Positions 51,665 to 60,230 of a DNA stretch of 64,000 bases are shown piece after piece. The notes beneath the pieces are model-generated. The model worked only from the letters and a program-made list of their open reading frames with translations, was not told the DNA's origin and searched no databases. The DNA is from RH-chloro-G1 sp003670575. Lineage in GTDB: Bacteria; Chloroflexota; Dehalococcoidia; UBA2979. Numbering within the stretch: position 1 is the first letter of the stretch; every line of letters starts with the position of its first letter. A program made the position numbers and the translations under genes. The stretch spans positions 20,270 to 84,269 of the forward strand of contig CANMOP010000007.1 in NCBI GenBank assembly GCA_947499615.1. The letters run 5' to 3'.

Positions 51665-52992
51665 TGCTCTCCATGCAGACCATCCGGGAGCGCACGGCGG
51701 AGGTGCGTCAGGCGTGCGCCGACCGCTTCACGGATGTCCCGATCGACCGCATCCTGGAGCTCGACACGTCATATCGGACGCTGCTGGGCGAGGTGGAGGC
51801 ACTGCGCGCGGAGCGTAATCGCGCCAGTAAGGAGATCGGCGGTGCTCGCGATCCCGGCGAGCGCGCGCAGCTCATCGAGGCACAACGTGCCGCCGGGGAT
51901 CGCATCGGCGCGACCGAGGAGCAGATGCGCGTCGCGGAAGCCTCGCTCCAGGAACTGCTGCTACAGGTGCCCAACCTGTTCCACTCCGACGTCCCGCTCG
52001 GCGGCGAGCGTGACTCGGTGATCGTGCTCGAGGGCGACGGCAGCACGGGCGAGGAGCATCGCGTGCTCGTGCCGCGGCCGATCGGGGATGAGCCGCCTGT
52101 GGTGCCCTCGGACGGCCGTCGACCGCACTGGGAGATTGGCGAGGCTCTGGGCCTGATCGACTTCGAGCGCGGCGCGAAGGTGTCCGGCTCGCGGTTCTAC
52201 ATCCTGCGCGGCGACGCGGCTCGGCTGCAGCGCGCGCTCATCACGTGGATGCTCGACCTGCACCGGGAGCAGGGCTACGACGAGGTCTACGTCCCCTTCG
52301 TCGTCAAGGAGGAGATGCTGGTCGGCACGGGCCAACTCCCGAAGTTCGCCGACACCATGTACCACGACGCCGAGGACGACGTCTGGCTCGTCCCCACCGC
52401 CGAGGTGCCTGTCACCAACATGTATCGCGACGAGATCGTGCCCGCCACGGCGCTGCCGATCCGCCACGTCGCGTACACCCCGTGCTTCCGCCGCGAGCGC
52501 ATGAGCGCCGGCCGCGACGTGCGAGGGATCAAGCGCGGCCACCAGTTCGACAAAGTGGAGATGGTGCGCTTCGCGACGGAGGAGGAGTCCTGGGCGGCGC
52601 TCGATCAGCTGCTGCAGGACGCACTCGACGTCGTGCGGCGGCTCGGGTTCCGCTACCGCGTGCTGCGGCTCGCCTCCGGCGACATCGCGTTCGCGTCGGC
52701 GATGACCTACGACATCGAGGTGTGGGCGCCCGGCTCCGGCGAGTGGCTGGAGGTCTCATCGGTCTCCAACTTCCTCGACTTCCAGGCGCGTCGCGCCAAC
52801 CTGCGTTACCGCGATGCGGACGGTCAGGTGCGGCACCTGCACACGCTCAACGGCTCCGGGCTGGCGCTCCCGCGCACGCTGGCAACGCTGCTGGAGCAGT
52901 ACGACACCGGCGACGCGATCACGGTGCCGGAAGTGCTACGACCGTACCTCGGCGGGGACGCGAGCATCGGACCGCAAACGGGCCTGCGGTAG
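51664..52992 (+). CDS. serS: Seryl-tRNA synthetase
   Basis: A 442-residue class II synthetase: an N-terminal tRNA-binding coiled coil (about 30-105, VEALRAERNRASKEIGGA) and a catalytic core with motif 2 CFRRERMSAGRDVRGIKRGHQF-type sequence and motif 3 NGSGLALPRTLATLLEQ. The usual motif 2 reads CFRREAGSAGRDTRGL; the Met-for-Gly difference is minor. It converges on the AAA ATPase gene with a 51-bp gap. Confidence 0.96.
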   Translation: MLSMQTIRERTAEVRQACADRFTDVPIDRILELDTSYRTLLGEVEALRAERNRASKEIGGARDPGERAQLIEAQRAAGDRIGATEEQMRVAEASLQELLLQVPNLFHSDVPLGGERDSVIVLEGDGSTGEEHRVLVPRPIGDEPPVVPSDGRRPHWEIGEALGLIDFERGAKVSGSRFYILRGDAARLQRALITWMLDLHREQGYDEVYVPFVVKEEMLVGTGQLPKFADTMYHDAEDDVWLVPTAEVPVTNMYRDEIVPATALPIRHVAYTPCFRRERMSAGRDVRGIKRGHQFDKVEMVRFATEEESWAALDQLLQDALDVVRRLGFRYRVLRLASGDIAFASAMTYDIEVWAPGSGEWLEVSSVSNFLDFQARRANLRYRDADGQVRHLHTLNGSGLALPRTLATLLEQYDTGDAITVPEVLRPYLGGDASIGPQTGLR

Positions 52993-53043
52993 CCTCAGTG
53001 TTCCGATCGGGAGAGCGCCGGGGGCTCTTGGCGTCTCGCGTGA

Positions 53044-54234
53044 TTATCTTCGCCAGTCGTCTCCCGGGATAATGCGATGCATGAACTCATCGAACAGGGG
53101 AACCGTGAACGCGGTGTCGCCGTGGCTGGGGCTGTAGATCATGCCCTTCTTAATGAGATTGCCGCGGATCGGGGCGAGCGACGTGACCTTCTTGTCCAGC
53201 GCTTCCGCAATGTCTCCGGATCGGTGAGGTCCTGGCCCGAGTTCGGCCATCGCACGGAGGTACGTCTTCTCGGTGGGGGTGAGGCGGTCGAAGCGCACGC
53301 GAAAGAAGCTCTCGTCGAGTGCCGCAGTCGCGGTGACCGACGCCTGTTCCACGTCCGTGCTGGTGAGCGGTGACTTATCCGCCACATCCCAGGAGTGTTT
53401 GCCCCATTCCTGCAAAAAGTAGGGGTACCTCATCGTCTGCTTGACGATGAGATCCACCGCCTCACTAGTGATGTCTGCGCCGGCGTCCGAAACGGGCTTC
53501 TCGATGGCACGCGCCGCATCTTCGGGGCTCAGCGGGCCGATCTCCGGAAAATCGAACAGCCGTTCCGCATACGACTTTGCGTTGCCCATGCGCCCACGGA
53601 GCTGGGGTAGCCCCGCCCCAACCAGGATCACTGGCAGGCTCAGCTGGGCTGTGCGATGCAACGCAGCAATCAGGGCTGCAATCTGGCTCTCTTCTACGTA
53701 CTGCATCTCGTCGAGGAAGATCGCGAGTGCGGTGTTTCCCTGCCTCGCGGCCTGCCCGGCCGCCTCGAGCAGGGCCAGCAGGTCGAGTTCCAGGTCGCCG
53801 TTGTCCGCGAGACCGGGCTCGGGGTCGAAGTCGAGTCCCACTTCGATGTCCTGGTACCGCACTCGCAGAGCCCCTGCGAATCCTGCTAACGCCCGCAGGG
53901 CGCGCTGCGCCACATCCTTCGCCTGCTCGCTGCGCGAAAGCCGCAGCAATGCCTGTCGCAAAGCTGGCGCAAGGATCGCTGGCAACGAACGACCTTCGGG
54001 GGCTTCTATCCGAACCGTCACGATGCCGTCTGTCTCGGCGTCCTCGCGCATCGCGTCTAGGAGCACCGTTTTGCCGACTCCCCGCAGACCGACCATGATC
54101 ACGCTCTTCGCTGGGCGCCGTAACTTTGTCCGCGCGAGTGCGATGTGGATCAGTTTGCGCAGTTCGTCACGGCCTGCGAGCTCTGGAGGGGGCGTGCCGG
54201 CACCAGGCGCAAACGGATTGCGGATCGGATCCAT
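53044..54234 (-). CDS. AAA-type (ORC/CDC6-like STAND) ATPase with C-terminal winged helix
   Basis: A 396-residue ATPase. After the short lead RNPFAPGAGTPPPELAGRDE comes Walker A GLRGVGKT (49-56) and Walker B ALAIFLDEMQYV (about 165). The sensor region is VILVGAGLPQLRGRMGNAKSYAERLF, and a C-terminal helical/winged-helix part follows (about 300-396; PHRSGDIAEALDKKVTSLAPI). This widespread, mobile family (AAA_16/AAA_22-like) has no settled function; it often occurs as lone accessory genes. It has its own near-consensus promoter that overlaps the start, suggesting a leaderless mRNA. Confidence 0.88.
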   Translation of the reverse strand: MDPIRNPFAPGAGTPPPELAGRDELRKLIHIALARTKLRRPAKSVIMVGLRGVGKTVLLDAMREDAETDGIVTVRIEAPEGRSLPAILAPALRQALLRLSRSEQAKDVAQRALRALAGFAGALRVRYQDIEVGLDFDPEPGLADNGDLELDLLALLEAAGQAARQGNTALAIFLDEMQYVEESQIAALIAALHRTAQLSLPVILVGAGLPQLRGRMGNAKSYAERLFDFPEIGPLSPEDAARAIEKPVSDAGADITSEAVDLIVKQTMRYPYFLQEWGKHSWDVADKSPLTSTDVEQASVTATAALDESFFRVRFDRLTPTEKTYLRAMAELGPGPHRSGDIAEALDKKVTSLAPIRGNLIKKGMIYSPSHGDTAFTVPLFDEFMHRIIPGDDWRR

Positions 54235-54240
54235 GTGGCA

Positions 54241-54271
54241 ACTATACATTACTTAGCGATGTTAGTGTCAA
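54241..54271 (-). promoter_or_regulatory. Near-consensus promoter giving a probable leaderless mRNA
   Basis: On the minus strand TTGACA (54271-54266) is followed after 19 bp by TATAGT (54246-54241). Only 6 bp separate the -10 box from the ATG at 54234, so transcription should begin at or next to the start codon, and there is no ribosome-binding site. The stretch is AT-rich against its GC-rich surroundings. Confidence 0.68.
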
Positions 54272-54601
54272 ACGATAATGATGCAAATATCGATCGATAC
54301 AAGGGGCAGCACGGTAAGGACTGGAGTTGCTCGACTGCTGCCGCGACGAACCGACGGTCGGACTCGCGCATCGGGCAGGCGGCTATGATCGTGCGGAACG
54401 TCCAGTAGTCAGCGATCGAGGGGAAGGCGCGGCCTTTGGCTGGAGTGTTGGCACTGTGAACGCCGGGTCGCGGGGGCATCGCCAGCACCGATGAGGCCGG
54501 GGGCACCGAATCGCCAGAAGTTCGGTGGAGCGGCGTGCGGTCCGCTGGGTGAATGCGCATGATGCGTGCAGAAGACGAAGCAGAATACGAGGGAGTATGC
54601 G
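54272..54601. other. Intergenic region between the ATPase and OsmC-like genes
   Basis: About 330 bp without a recognised gene. It begins AT-rich (AATGATGCAAATATCGATCG) and becomes GC-rich. A TATGAT -10-like box at about 54394 lacks a good -35. A minus-strand frame from 54560 does not resemble a known protein. Confidence 0.45.
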
Positions 54602-55108
54602 ATGACCCCGATGAACCTGCGCGAGATACAGGCGCCGCTCAAGGAGCAGTACCGAGCCGACGCGTCCAGCGCGATGGTGACCCTGCACGCCACCGCGGAC
54701 GGCAGTGACTCGGCGATGGCGTGCTCGGTCGACCTCGGCCGCGCTATCTATGAAGCACAGGCGCACGCGGGCGTGGGTGGGCCGGGGACGGCGTCGTGCT
54801 CCGGCGACCTGCTGCTCGGCGCGCTGGCGTCGTGCGCGCAGATCACCTGCCAGATGGTCGCCAGCGCCTCTGGCATCCCGCTGGCTGGCGTGACCGTGCG
54901 CGTGGAGGGTGACCTCGACCTGCGCGGGACGCTTGCGGTGAGCCGGTTCTCCCGCGTCGGCTTTCCGGAGATTCGCGTGCGCTTCGAGCTCGATGCCCCC
55001 GATGCGACACCGGCGCAGCTTGCCTCGCTCCAGCGCGCGACGGAGCAGTACTGCGTGGTGATGCAGACGCTGCTGGTACCACCGGTGGTGCAGGTCTCGT
55101 GGACATAA
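54602..55108 (+). CDS. OsmC/Ohr-family protein
   Basis: A 168-residue OsmC fold. The first conserved Cys lies in the central helix (LLLGALASCAQITC) and the second is in EQYCVVMQTL. The usual Cys-Pro at the second site is Cys-Val here. Such proteins reduce organic or fatty-acid hydroperoxides. ATG 54602 is preceded by GGGAG at 6-7 nt. Confidence 0.85.
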   Translation: MTPMNLREIQAPLKEQYRADASSAMVTLHATADGSDSAMACSVDLGRAIYEAQAHAGVGGPGTASCSGDLLLGALASCAQITCQMVASASGIPLAGVTVRVEGDLDLRGTLAVSRFSRVGFPEIRVRFELDAPDATPAQLASLQRATEQYCVVMQTLLVPPVVQVSWT

Positions 55109-55128
55109 GTGTGAGAGGTGCCGGGGGC

Positions 55129-55157
55129 TTGACGAGGTAGTACAAGTGTTCTAACCT
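55129..55157 (+). promoter_or_regulatory. Candidate promoter for the small membrane protein gene at 55203
   Basis: TTGACG (55129-55134), a 17-bp spacer and TAACCT (55152-55157) sit 45 bp upstream of ATG 55203. Confidence 0.42.
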
Positions 55158-55202
55158 TCCGTTGTTGAGGCGCACACCTGTTCTGCGCCGAACTCGGGGG
55201 TC

Positions 55203-55376
55203 ATGACAATGCTGTTTACGCTGGTACTGGGATCGATGGTTGGCGCGGCCGCGGTGCTGCTGATCGGGCAGTGGGCGCGCGATGTCTTCGGTGGCGGCGA
55301 GCGGCCGATTCGGCTGCTCACGCCGAGCCGCGAATACATCCTCCGCGGCACGGTCCGGGGTCGCCGCGCGGCGTAG
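55203..55376 (+). CDS. Small single-helix membrane protein
   Basis: A 57-codon gene: ATG at 55203 after GGGGG, one hydrophobic helix (MLFTLVLGSMVGAAAVLLIG), then a soluble basic tail (REYILRGTVRGRRAA). A promoter-like pair lies 45 bp upstream, which supports the gene. No family is recognised. Confidence 0.5.
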   Translation: MTMLFTLVLGSMVGAAAVLLIGQWARDVFGGGERPIRLLTPSREYILRGTVRGRRAA

Positions 55377-55461
55377 GGGCTGGAGTGTGCCCGTGTCGCC
55401 GCCCGGTGGGTGGTGGGTCACGGGCGCACCGCTGGGGTGCCCCGCCTCGTACACTGAGGCC

Positions 55462-56568
55462 ATGCGCATCCTGGCGATCGACATCGGTACCGGCACACAG
55501 GACATCCTGCTGTACGACGGCCTGGGCCCGATCGAGAACTCCCCGAAGCTGGTGATGCCCTCGCCGACTGCCGTGGCGGCGGACGCCATTCGGCGAGCGA
55601 CGCATGCGCAACGGGCGGTGGTGCTCACCGGCGTGACCGCAGGCGGTGGGCCGTGCGGCTGGGCGCTGGGCGACCACCTACGCGCCGGACTGCCTGCATA
55701 CGCCACTCCCGAGGCGGCGCGCACATTCGATGACCATCTTGAGAAGGTCGAGGCGGACGGCGTTCGTCTGATCGGATCGGACGAGGCGGCGCACATCGAG
55801 GGCGAACACGTGCGGTTGCGCGACCTCGACCTGGACGCCGTACGCACGGCGCTGCGCGCCTTCGGCGCCGACGACCGCATCGACGCGGTCGCGGTCGGGG
55901 TCTTCGACCACGGCGCGGCACCCATCGAGGTCTCGGACCGCGCGTTCCGCTTCCAGCACATCGCGCGCGTCCTGGGTCGCGAAGCCGACGCTCGTGCATT
56001 CGCCACATTGCCGGTGCACCTGGAACCGTCGCTCACCCGCGCGCGCGCGGTGCTCGACTGCGTCGATGGGCTACCGGCGGTGTTCATGGACAACGGTCCG
56101 GCAGCAGCGCTGGGTGCGCTGCACGACCCGATCGTCGCTGCCGCTCCGCTTCGCGTCGTGCTCAACCTCGGCAACATGCACACGCTCTGTTTTGTGATGC
56201 AGGGGACGCGTGTCCTCGCGGTGTTTGAGCACCACACCGGTGAACTGACGCCCGCGCAACTCGCGAACCTCGTGCGCGAGCTGCTCGCTGGGGGGCTCAC
56301 CAACGAGGCAGTGTTCGGCTCGTCCGGCCACGGCGCGCTCTACATCGAGTCCGGGCCGTTCGAGCCACAGTTGCTCGCGGTGACCGGGCCGCGACGGGCG
56401 GAGTTGCTGCCCGCGCTCGCCGGCGGTGGGCTACCGCCCGTACACGCAGCTGCGCCGCACGGCGATATGATGCTGTCGGGCTGCTTCGGGCTCCTCGATG
56501 GGTTCGCGCACCGCGTCCCGGAGGCGCGCGAGGCGGTGGCGCGGCTGCATGGGCACGGAGGCGCGTGA
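55462..56568 (+). CDS. DUF1786 family protein (ASKHA-like)
   Basis: A 368-residue protein beginning MRILAIDIGTGTQDILLYD, a phosphate-binding DxGT loop as in actin/hexokinase-like ATPases. Further features are VVLTGVTAGGGPCGWALGDH, AVFMDNGPAAALGAL, RVVLNLGNMHTLCFV and GSSGHGALYIES. This matches DUF1786, annotated in places as pyruvate-formate-lyase-activating-enzyme associated; its reaction is unknown. A frame open from 55282 is ignored because the family begins at MRIL. Its stop overlaps the DinB-like start. Confidence 0.82.
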   Translation: MRILAIDIGTGTQDILLYDGLGPIENSPKLVMPSPTAVAADAIRRATHAQRAVVLTGVTAGGGPCGWALGDHLRAGLPAYATPEAARTFDDHLEKVEADGVRLIGSDEAAHIEGEHVRLRDLDLDAVRTALRAFGADDRIDAVAVGVFDHGAAPIEVSDRAFRFQHIARVLGREADARAFATLPVHLEPSLTRARAVLDCVDGLPAVFMDNGPAAALGALHDPIVAAAPLRVVLNLGNMHTLCFVMQGTRVLAVFEHHTGELTPAQLANLVRELLAGGLTNEAVFGSSGHGALYIESGPFEPQLLAVTGPRRAELLPALAGGGLPPVHAAAPHGDMMLSGCFGLLDGFAHRVPEAREAVARLHGHGGA

Positions 56569-57089
56569 TGATCGGACTGAACGAATCCCGCCCGCCCACG
56601 CGGCTGGCCGCGCTGCTGCTGGATGCGTATGACGCCGTGCTGGCGACCGCACGCAAGCTGCCCGCGCCCGGGCAGGGCGGCGCCATCGGTCGACTCAACA
56701 CCGGCGGCTGGGTGATCGGCCATCTCGCCGACCAGCAGGATCGCACCTGGAACGTCGGTGCGCAGGGCCTCGATGCCGACCCGTGGCTCACCGAGCACGG
56801 CGCGGCCTTCCGCACGGGCGCGGAGCCCTCGGCGCCAGTGTTCGCGGATGCGCTCGCGACGTTCGAGCGGGTGACCGCGCGCGCGCGGCTGTACCTCGAT
56901 GCGTTGGACGCCTCAGCCGTCGAGGCGCCTGCTTCCGGCTCGGATGAGCCGCTGGGGGTGCGACTCGCGCGCCACGCGGCGCATCTCTTCGTGCATGCGG
57001 GGGAGTTGGCGTCGCTCGCCTCGCTGGTGGGGCAGCCGGACGCACCGCTGCCCGGCCCGCTCGCACATTCCAAGCGTTCGCGAGGTTAG
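56565..57089 (+). CDS. DinB-superfamily / mycothiol-dependent isomerase-like protein
   Basis: A 174-residue four-helix bundle. The metal-site histidines appear in GWVIGHLADQQDR and RHAAHLFVHAGELASL. DinB-like proteins use a metal and often a low-molecular thiol. It overlaps the DUF1786 gene by 4 nt, so the two are co-expressed; the link between their functions is not known. Confidence 0.72.
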   Translation: MMIGLNESRPPTRLAALLLDAYDAVLATARKLPAPGQGGAIGRLNTGGWVIGHLADQQDRTWNVGAQGLDADPWLTEHGAAFRTGAEPSAPVFADALATFERVTARARLYLDALDASAVEAPASGSDEPLGVRLARHAAHLFVHAGELASLASLVGQPDAPLPGPLAHSKRSRG

Positions 57090-57113
57090 CGGGGCGGGCA
57101 GCGGTGCGTCCGG

Positions 57114-57302
57114 CTATCCGCCTCGGAACCCTCGCCTGATCAACCAGAGCCCACCGACGATCACCGCGATGCCGACCACGAGCCAGAAGCGCGAGCCGCT
57201 CATGAAGCTCCCGGGCAGCACGCCGGCCCCTTGCAGCGCCCACACCGCGCCGAACAGCACGGCGAGGCTACCAACGACGGTCTGAAAGAGCGTGTTACTC
57301 AC
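57114..57302 (-). CDS. Small two-helix membrane protein
   Basis: A 62-residue protein with helices at about 5-28 and 36-55 and a basic end (RRGFRGG). The pattern FQTVVGSLAVLFGAVWALQGAGVLPGSFM is common in actinobacterial and chloroflexal proteins of unknown function. It converges on the DinB-like gene (24 bp) and follows the ferredoxin fusion on the same strand. Confidence 0.72.
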   Translation of the reverse strand: MSNTLFQTVVGSLAVLFGAVWALQGAGVLPGSFMSGSRFWLVVGIAVIVGGLWLIRRGFRGG

Positions 57303-57386
57303 GGGGCTCGCGACCTGACGGCACGGTCGATTCGCGGCGAATCATGCGAGGCAGGCTGATGGCGGGCGCGTTCACGCCCGCCATCG

Positions 57387-58550
57387 CTAGATCTCTTCGA
57401 CGAGGACGGTGCCGGGCTGGCGACGCCAGGTGCGTACCTCGGCGTGCTCGATGCCGGCGGCCCGGGCGTAGTCGCGCGCCACCGTGCCCATGCCGCTGGG
57501 CACGTAGATGTACAGCGGAGCCTCGGCGGTCTCCAGCTGCTTCCACACGCGCTCAGCCTGTTGGCGGGTCACCGACTCGCGCGTCTCGACCTGCGCGACC
57601 ATGACCGGGTAGTTGCCGGGGTAGTCCACCACCAGGATGTCCGGGAACACCTTCTCGCCACCGCCGCCACCGAATTCGATCGCCATCGTCGGCTCCGGCA
57701 CATTGACGTGCGTGCGGTAGGAGGGGTGCGCGACCGTCGGGAATGCGAAGCGCGAGTCCACGAGGGCCTTTACGGCCTGCGCCTGGTCGTAGCGCCGAGC
57801 CTCCTCGCCGCGCCGCCAGATCGTGCGGCCCTCGCGCCAGTAGTTCGTCGAGCGCTCGTGCGTCGCGGCGAAGCGACCGAGCTCGGTGACCTGACTCGAC
57901 AGCAGCACGATCAAGAAGAGCAGCGCGAGCGGCGTGAACAGCAGCAGCCCAAGGTGGACGCCGCCGACACCAGGAATCGTCAGCAACGCTGGTCCGGGCA
58001 CCGCAAACATCAGTGCAGACGCGAAGATCAGCCCGAACAGCGCGACCATGCCCTTCTTGGATGGCTGGTTGTAGTGCGGCACGATCGGGCCGTTGCCGTG
58101 CGGGTGTGGCTCCTCTGCAGGAACCTGTGAATTTCGCCGCACGCTGGCGACCGGAACTGCGGCCGCGGGAGCCGACGCTGCGGCCGCACCAGCCTCGGCG
58201 GTGGGGGAGTCGGCAGCGGGGCTTGCGGCGGGGGGCGGAGCCGGGGCAGCAGCGGCGGGTGCCGTAGACGTGCCACTGCCGCCGACCTGCGCACGGGCGG
58301 AGGCTGCGTCGGAGTACCACAGTGCGTTGAGAGCGGTGAACCGCTGCATCTCCGCGGGCACATCGGCTTCCGCGAAGATGGCCGTCACGGGGCACGCCGG
58401 CTGGCAAGCACCACAATCGATGCACTCCAGCGGGTTGATGTAGAGCATCGCGTCGGTGCCCTGCTCGAAGTGGATACAGTCCACCGGGCAGACCTCGACG
58501 CATGCCTGGTCAGTAGTGCCGATGCAGGCCTGGGTGATGACGAATGCCAC
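57387..58550 (-). CDS. 7Fe-type ferredoxin fused to a membrane protein with a 'QVET' C-terminal domain
   Basis: A 387-residue fusion. Residues 1-85 are a FdxA-type ferredoxin: C9, C17, C21, C25 and C43, C46, C49, C53 (TQACIGTTDQACVEVCPVDC, ECIDCGACQPACPV), expected to hold a [3Fe-4S] and a [4Fe-4S] cluster. A flexible Ala/Pro linker (about 86-155) leads to two helices (about 178-198 and 208-230), then a cytoplasmic domain (about 250-387) with FPDILVVDYPG and VAQVETRESVTRQQAERVW. That last domain resembles the PD-(D/E)xK-like core of several uncharacterised proteins, but its usual Lys is absent. GTG 58550 is chosen as family homology begins there. Confidence 0.78.
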   Translation of the reverse strand: MAFVITQACIGTTDQACVEVCPVDCIHFEQGTDAMLYINPLECIDCGACQPACPVTAIFAEADVPAEMQRFTALNALWYSDAASARAQVGGSGTSTAPAAAAPAPPPAASPAADSPTAEAGAAAASAPAAAVPVASVRRNSQVPAEEPHPHGNGPIVPHYNQPSKKGMVALFGLIFASALMFAVPGPALLTIPGVGGVHLGLLLFTPLALLFLIVLLSSQVTELGRFAATHERSTNYWREGRTIWRRGEEARRYDQAQAVKALVDSRFAFPTVAHPSYRTHVNVPEPTMAIEFGGGGGEKVFPDILVVDYPGNYPVMVAQVETRESVTRQQAERVWKQLETAEAPLYIYVPSGMGTVARDYARAAGIEHAEVRTWRRQPGTVLVEEI

Positions 58551-59002
58551 TCGCGTCTCCCTCGATCTGGGCTGCGGCCAACGGCCGTGCGGTGCCCACA
58601 GCCCGGGCATGCCCGAGGCCGGGCCATCACTGACGCGATCCTATCGATCAGGCGCGCGAGCGTCTATCTGCTCCCTTCTGCATGCGCCCCGGGGACAGCT
58701 CGTCCAGCACGCGCGGGCTCGGGGAGTGGGGCGTTCATGCGTCGAGGGCGGGCGACAGTCCCACCTGCCGTGCGAGTTCGGAGACCTTCACGCTCAGAGC
58801 CTGGACCTTCGAGTAACTCGGAGGTCAACAGCCCGCGGCGGGAATCTCGGCATCTTTGGCGCCCCGCGTCCGGTTGTGGGGGGGCGAGGGGGTTGAGTGT
58901 GGGGAAATGCACCCCTCCGCATACCGATTCGGTGCTCCACCTTTACGTGGAATTTACCGTTCTCTCCTTTCAATCGCACCGGAAAAGTGCGAGTTTATGG
59001 GC
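58551..59002. other. Intergenic region with a possible MerR-like remnant
   Basis: About 450 bp with no intact gene. On the minus strand around 58735-58791 a short frame reads VKVSELARQVGLS, typical of the first helix-turn-helix of MerR regulators, but stops after five more codons, so only a trace remains, if it is one. A pyrimidine-rich stretch and GTGCGAG precede the next gene; no promoter is convincing. Confidence 0.35.
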
Positions 59003-59851
59003 ATGAAGATTGCCCGGTTCGCTCAACTGCTCATCGTCTTCGTCAGCCTGGTCGTTCTCGGCATGGTAACATCCCTGTCGCGCCCGACTGCGGCGCACGC
59101 CTCGCCCTCCGCGAGTGTGTTCGAAGGCTCCATGAGCGATGGTGGATTTATCCAGATCGAGGTGCTTGAGGGCGGCGTGACCGCAGCGGTGTCGGTCTCC
59201 TTCAAGGGCCGCACTGCCGTCTGCCCGCTGGACGCGTACATGCCCTCCATTCCGCTGGGCCAGGATGAGCGGACCGTGCGTATGCACCAGAAGCAGGTCG
59301 GCAACGGGTACCTCTCGCTGGATGCCTACTGGGACTTCCCCGGCTACTACACAGTGGTTGGCGTCGTGCGCCTGGATCCGGTCGCTGGTCGCGGCGACTG
59401 CGCCGCCCGCTCCGCCACCTTCCGTGCCGGTCGCGCATCCACCAACGCCCCGACCATCGCCCGACGTGGCAACGTCTTCAGCGGTGGCGGCCGGGTCTAC
59501 GAGGCCGGTGCTCGCTACCCCGCTGGTGTCGTGCATGTGGAGACCGACGAGTTTGGTACCGCGCTCAAGAAGCTGAGCTTCTCCTACGAGTACGCGAACT
59601 GCCGCTACAGCGGCCGACTGGACCGGATGGTGGCGTACGACTTCGGCCCCACGCTTGACTGGCGGGAGAGCGCGGAGCAGCCGTGGATGCTGGTGTCAGC
59701 GGTGAGCGGCAGCATCGTCGAGGGCGGGTTGTACGTTGCTGGGACGCGCGGCTGCCCGGGCATCGCCCTGCACTTCAGCGCCGCGGACGGTGAGAACCCG
59801 ACGCTGGATGACGGCACGGATCAGGAGCTGCGCGAGACCACCGGCTACTAG
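59003..59851 (+). CDS. Secreted protein of unknown function, first of two related genes
   Basis: A 282-residue exported protein. A signal peptide (about 1-32, MKIARFAQLLIVFVSLVVLG, cleavage near AHA-SPSA) is followed by a beta-rich domain with paired cysteines. It shares with the gene at 60231 the start of the mature part, (F/Y)EGSMSDGG, then a later region GCPA/DCAARxASFRAG and GxxFSGxGxxY. The start is ATG 59003 or ATG 58997. The stop TAG is followed in frame by 15 more sense codons before TAA. Function unknown. Confidence 0.75.
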   Translation: MKIARFAQLLIVFVSLVVLGMVTSLSRPTAAHASPSASVFEGSMSDGGFIQIEVLEGGVTAAVSVSFKGRTAVCPLDAYMPSIPLGQDERTVRMHQKQVGNGYLSLDAYWDFPGYYTVVGVVRLDPVAGRGDCAARSATFRAGRASTNAPTIARRGNVFSGGGRVYEAGARYPAGVVHVETDEFGTALKKLSFSYEYANCRYSGRLDRMVAYDFGPTLDWRESAEQPWMLVSAVSGSIVEGGLYVAGTRGCPGIALHFSAADGENPTLDDGTDQELRETTGY

Positions 59852-60230
59852 GCGACTCCGGTCGGCGACCTGCCCGCGGACGACGCTCCGGAGGACTAAT
59901 CGACTCCCGAGTTGGTTGCGGTGCCTCGTCGGCGCCGTGGGTGGTTCTCCACACCTCCGGCGTCGCGTTGACGACGAAACCCGACCGCCTGGCGCCCGCG
60001 CCCGACCCCATCCCATCCCATCCCATCGACATCCGGCCCGCCTCCGGGCTGGTGCTTCCGCCACCTCCACTAGGTAGCGTCGACGGAGCGAGCGCCGCGT
60101 CCGCCGAACCGCTTCCACCGCGGACAGGACAGGTGCGTGCCCGGCGGATCGTCGAGCGCGAACGCGCCCCTCACGCCTATACTTGCACCAACTCGCACAC
60201 CGTCCGTCGCGTTTTCAGAGGGTTACCGCT
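59852..60230. other. Spacer between the two related secreted-protein genes
   Basis: About 380 bp. The first 45 bases continue the upstream frame past its stop. A run of CCCAT repeats (60006-60027, four copies) lies in the middle. The ribosome site GAGGG precedes GTG 60231. No gene is recognised. Confidence 0.5.

Noticed and set aside
54249..54560. Small gene on the minus strand upstream of the AAA ATPase
   Set aside because: The frame has no recognisable similarity, no ribosome site and covers the ATPase promoter.
58735..58791. MerR-type regulator gene
   Set aside because: Only VKVSELARQVGLS resembles the family; a stop follows five codons later, and the rest of the domain was not found in another frame. 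It is kept only as a possible trace.
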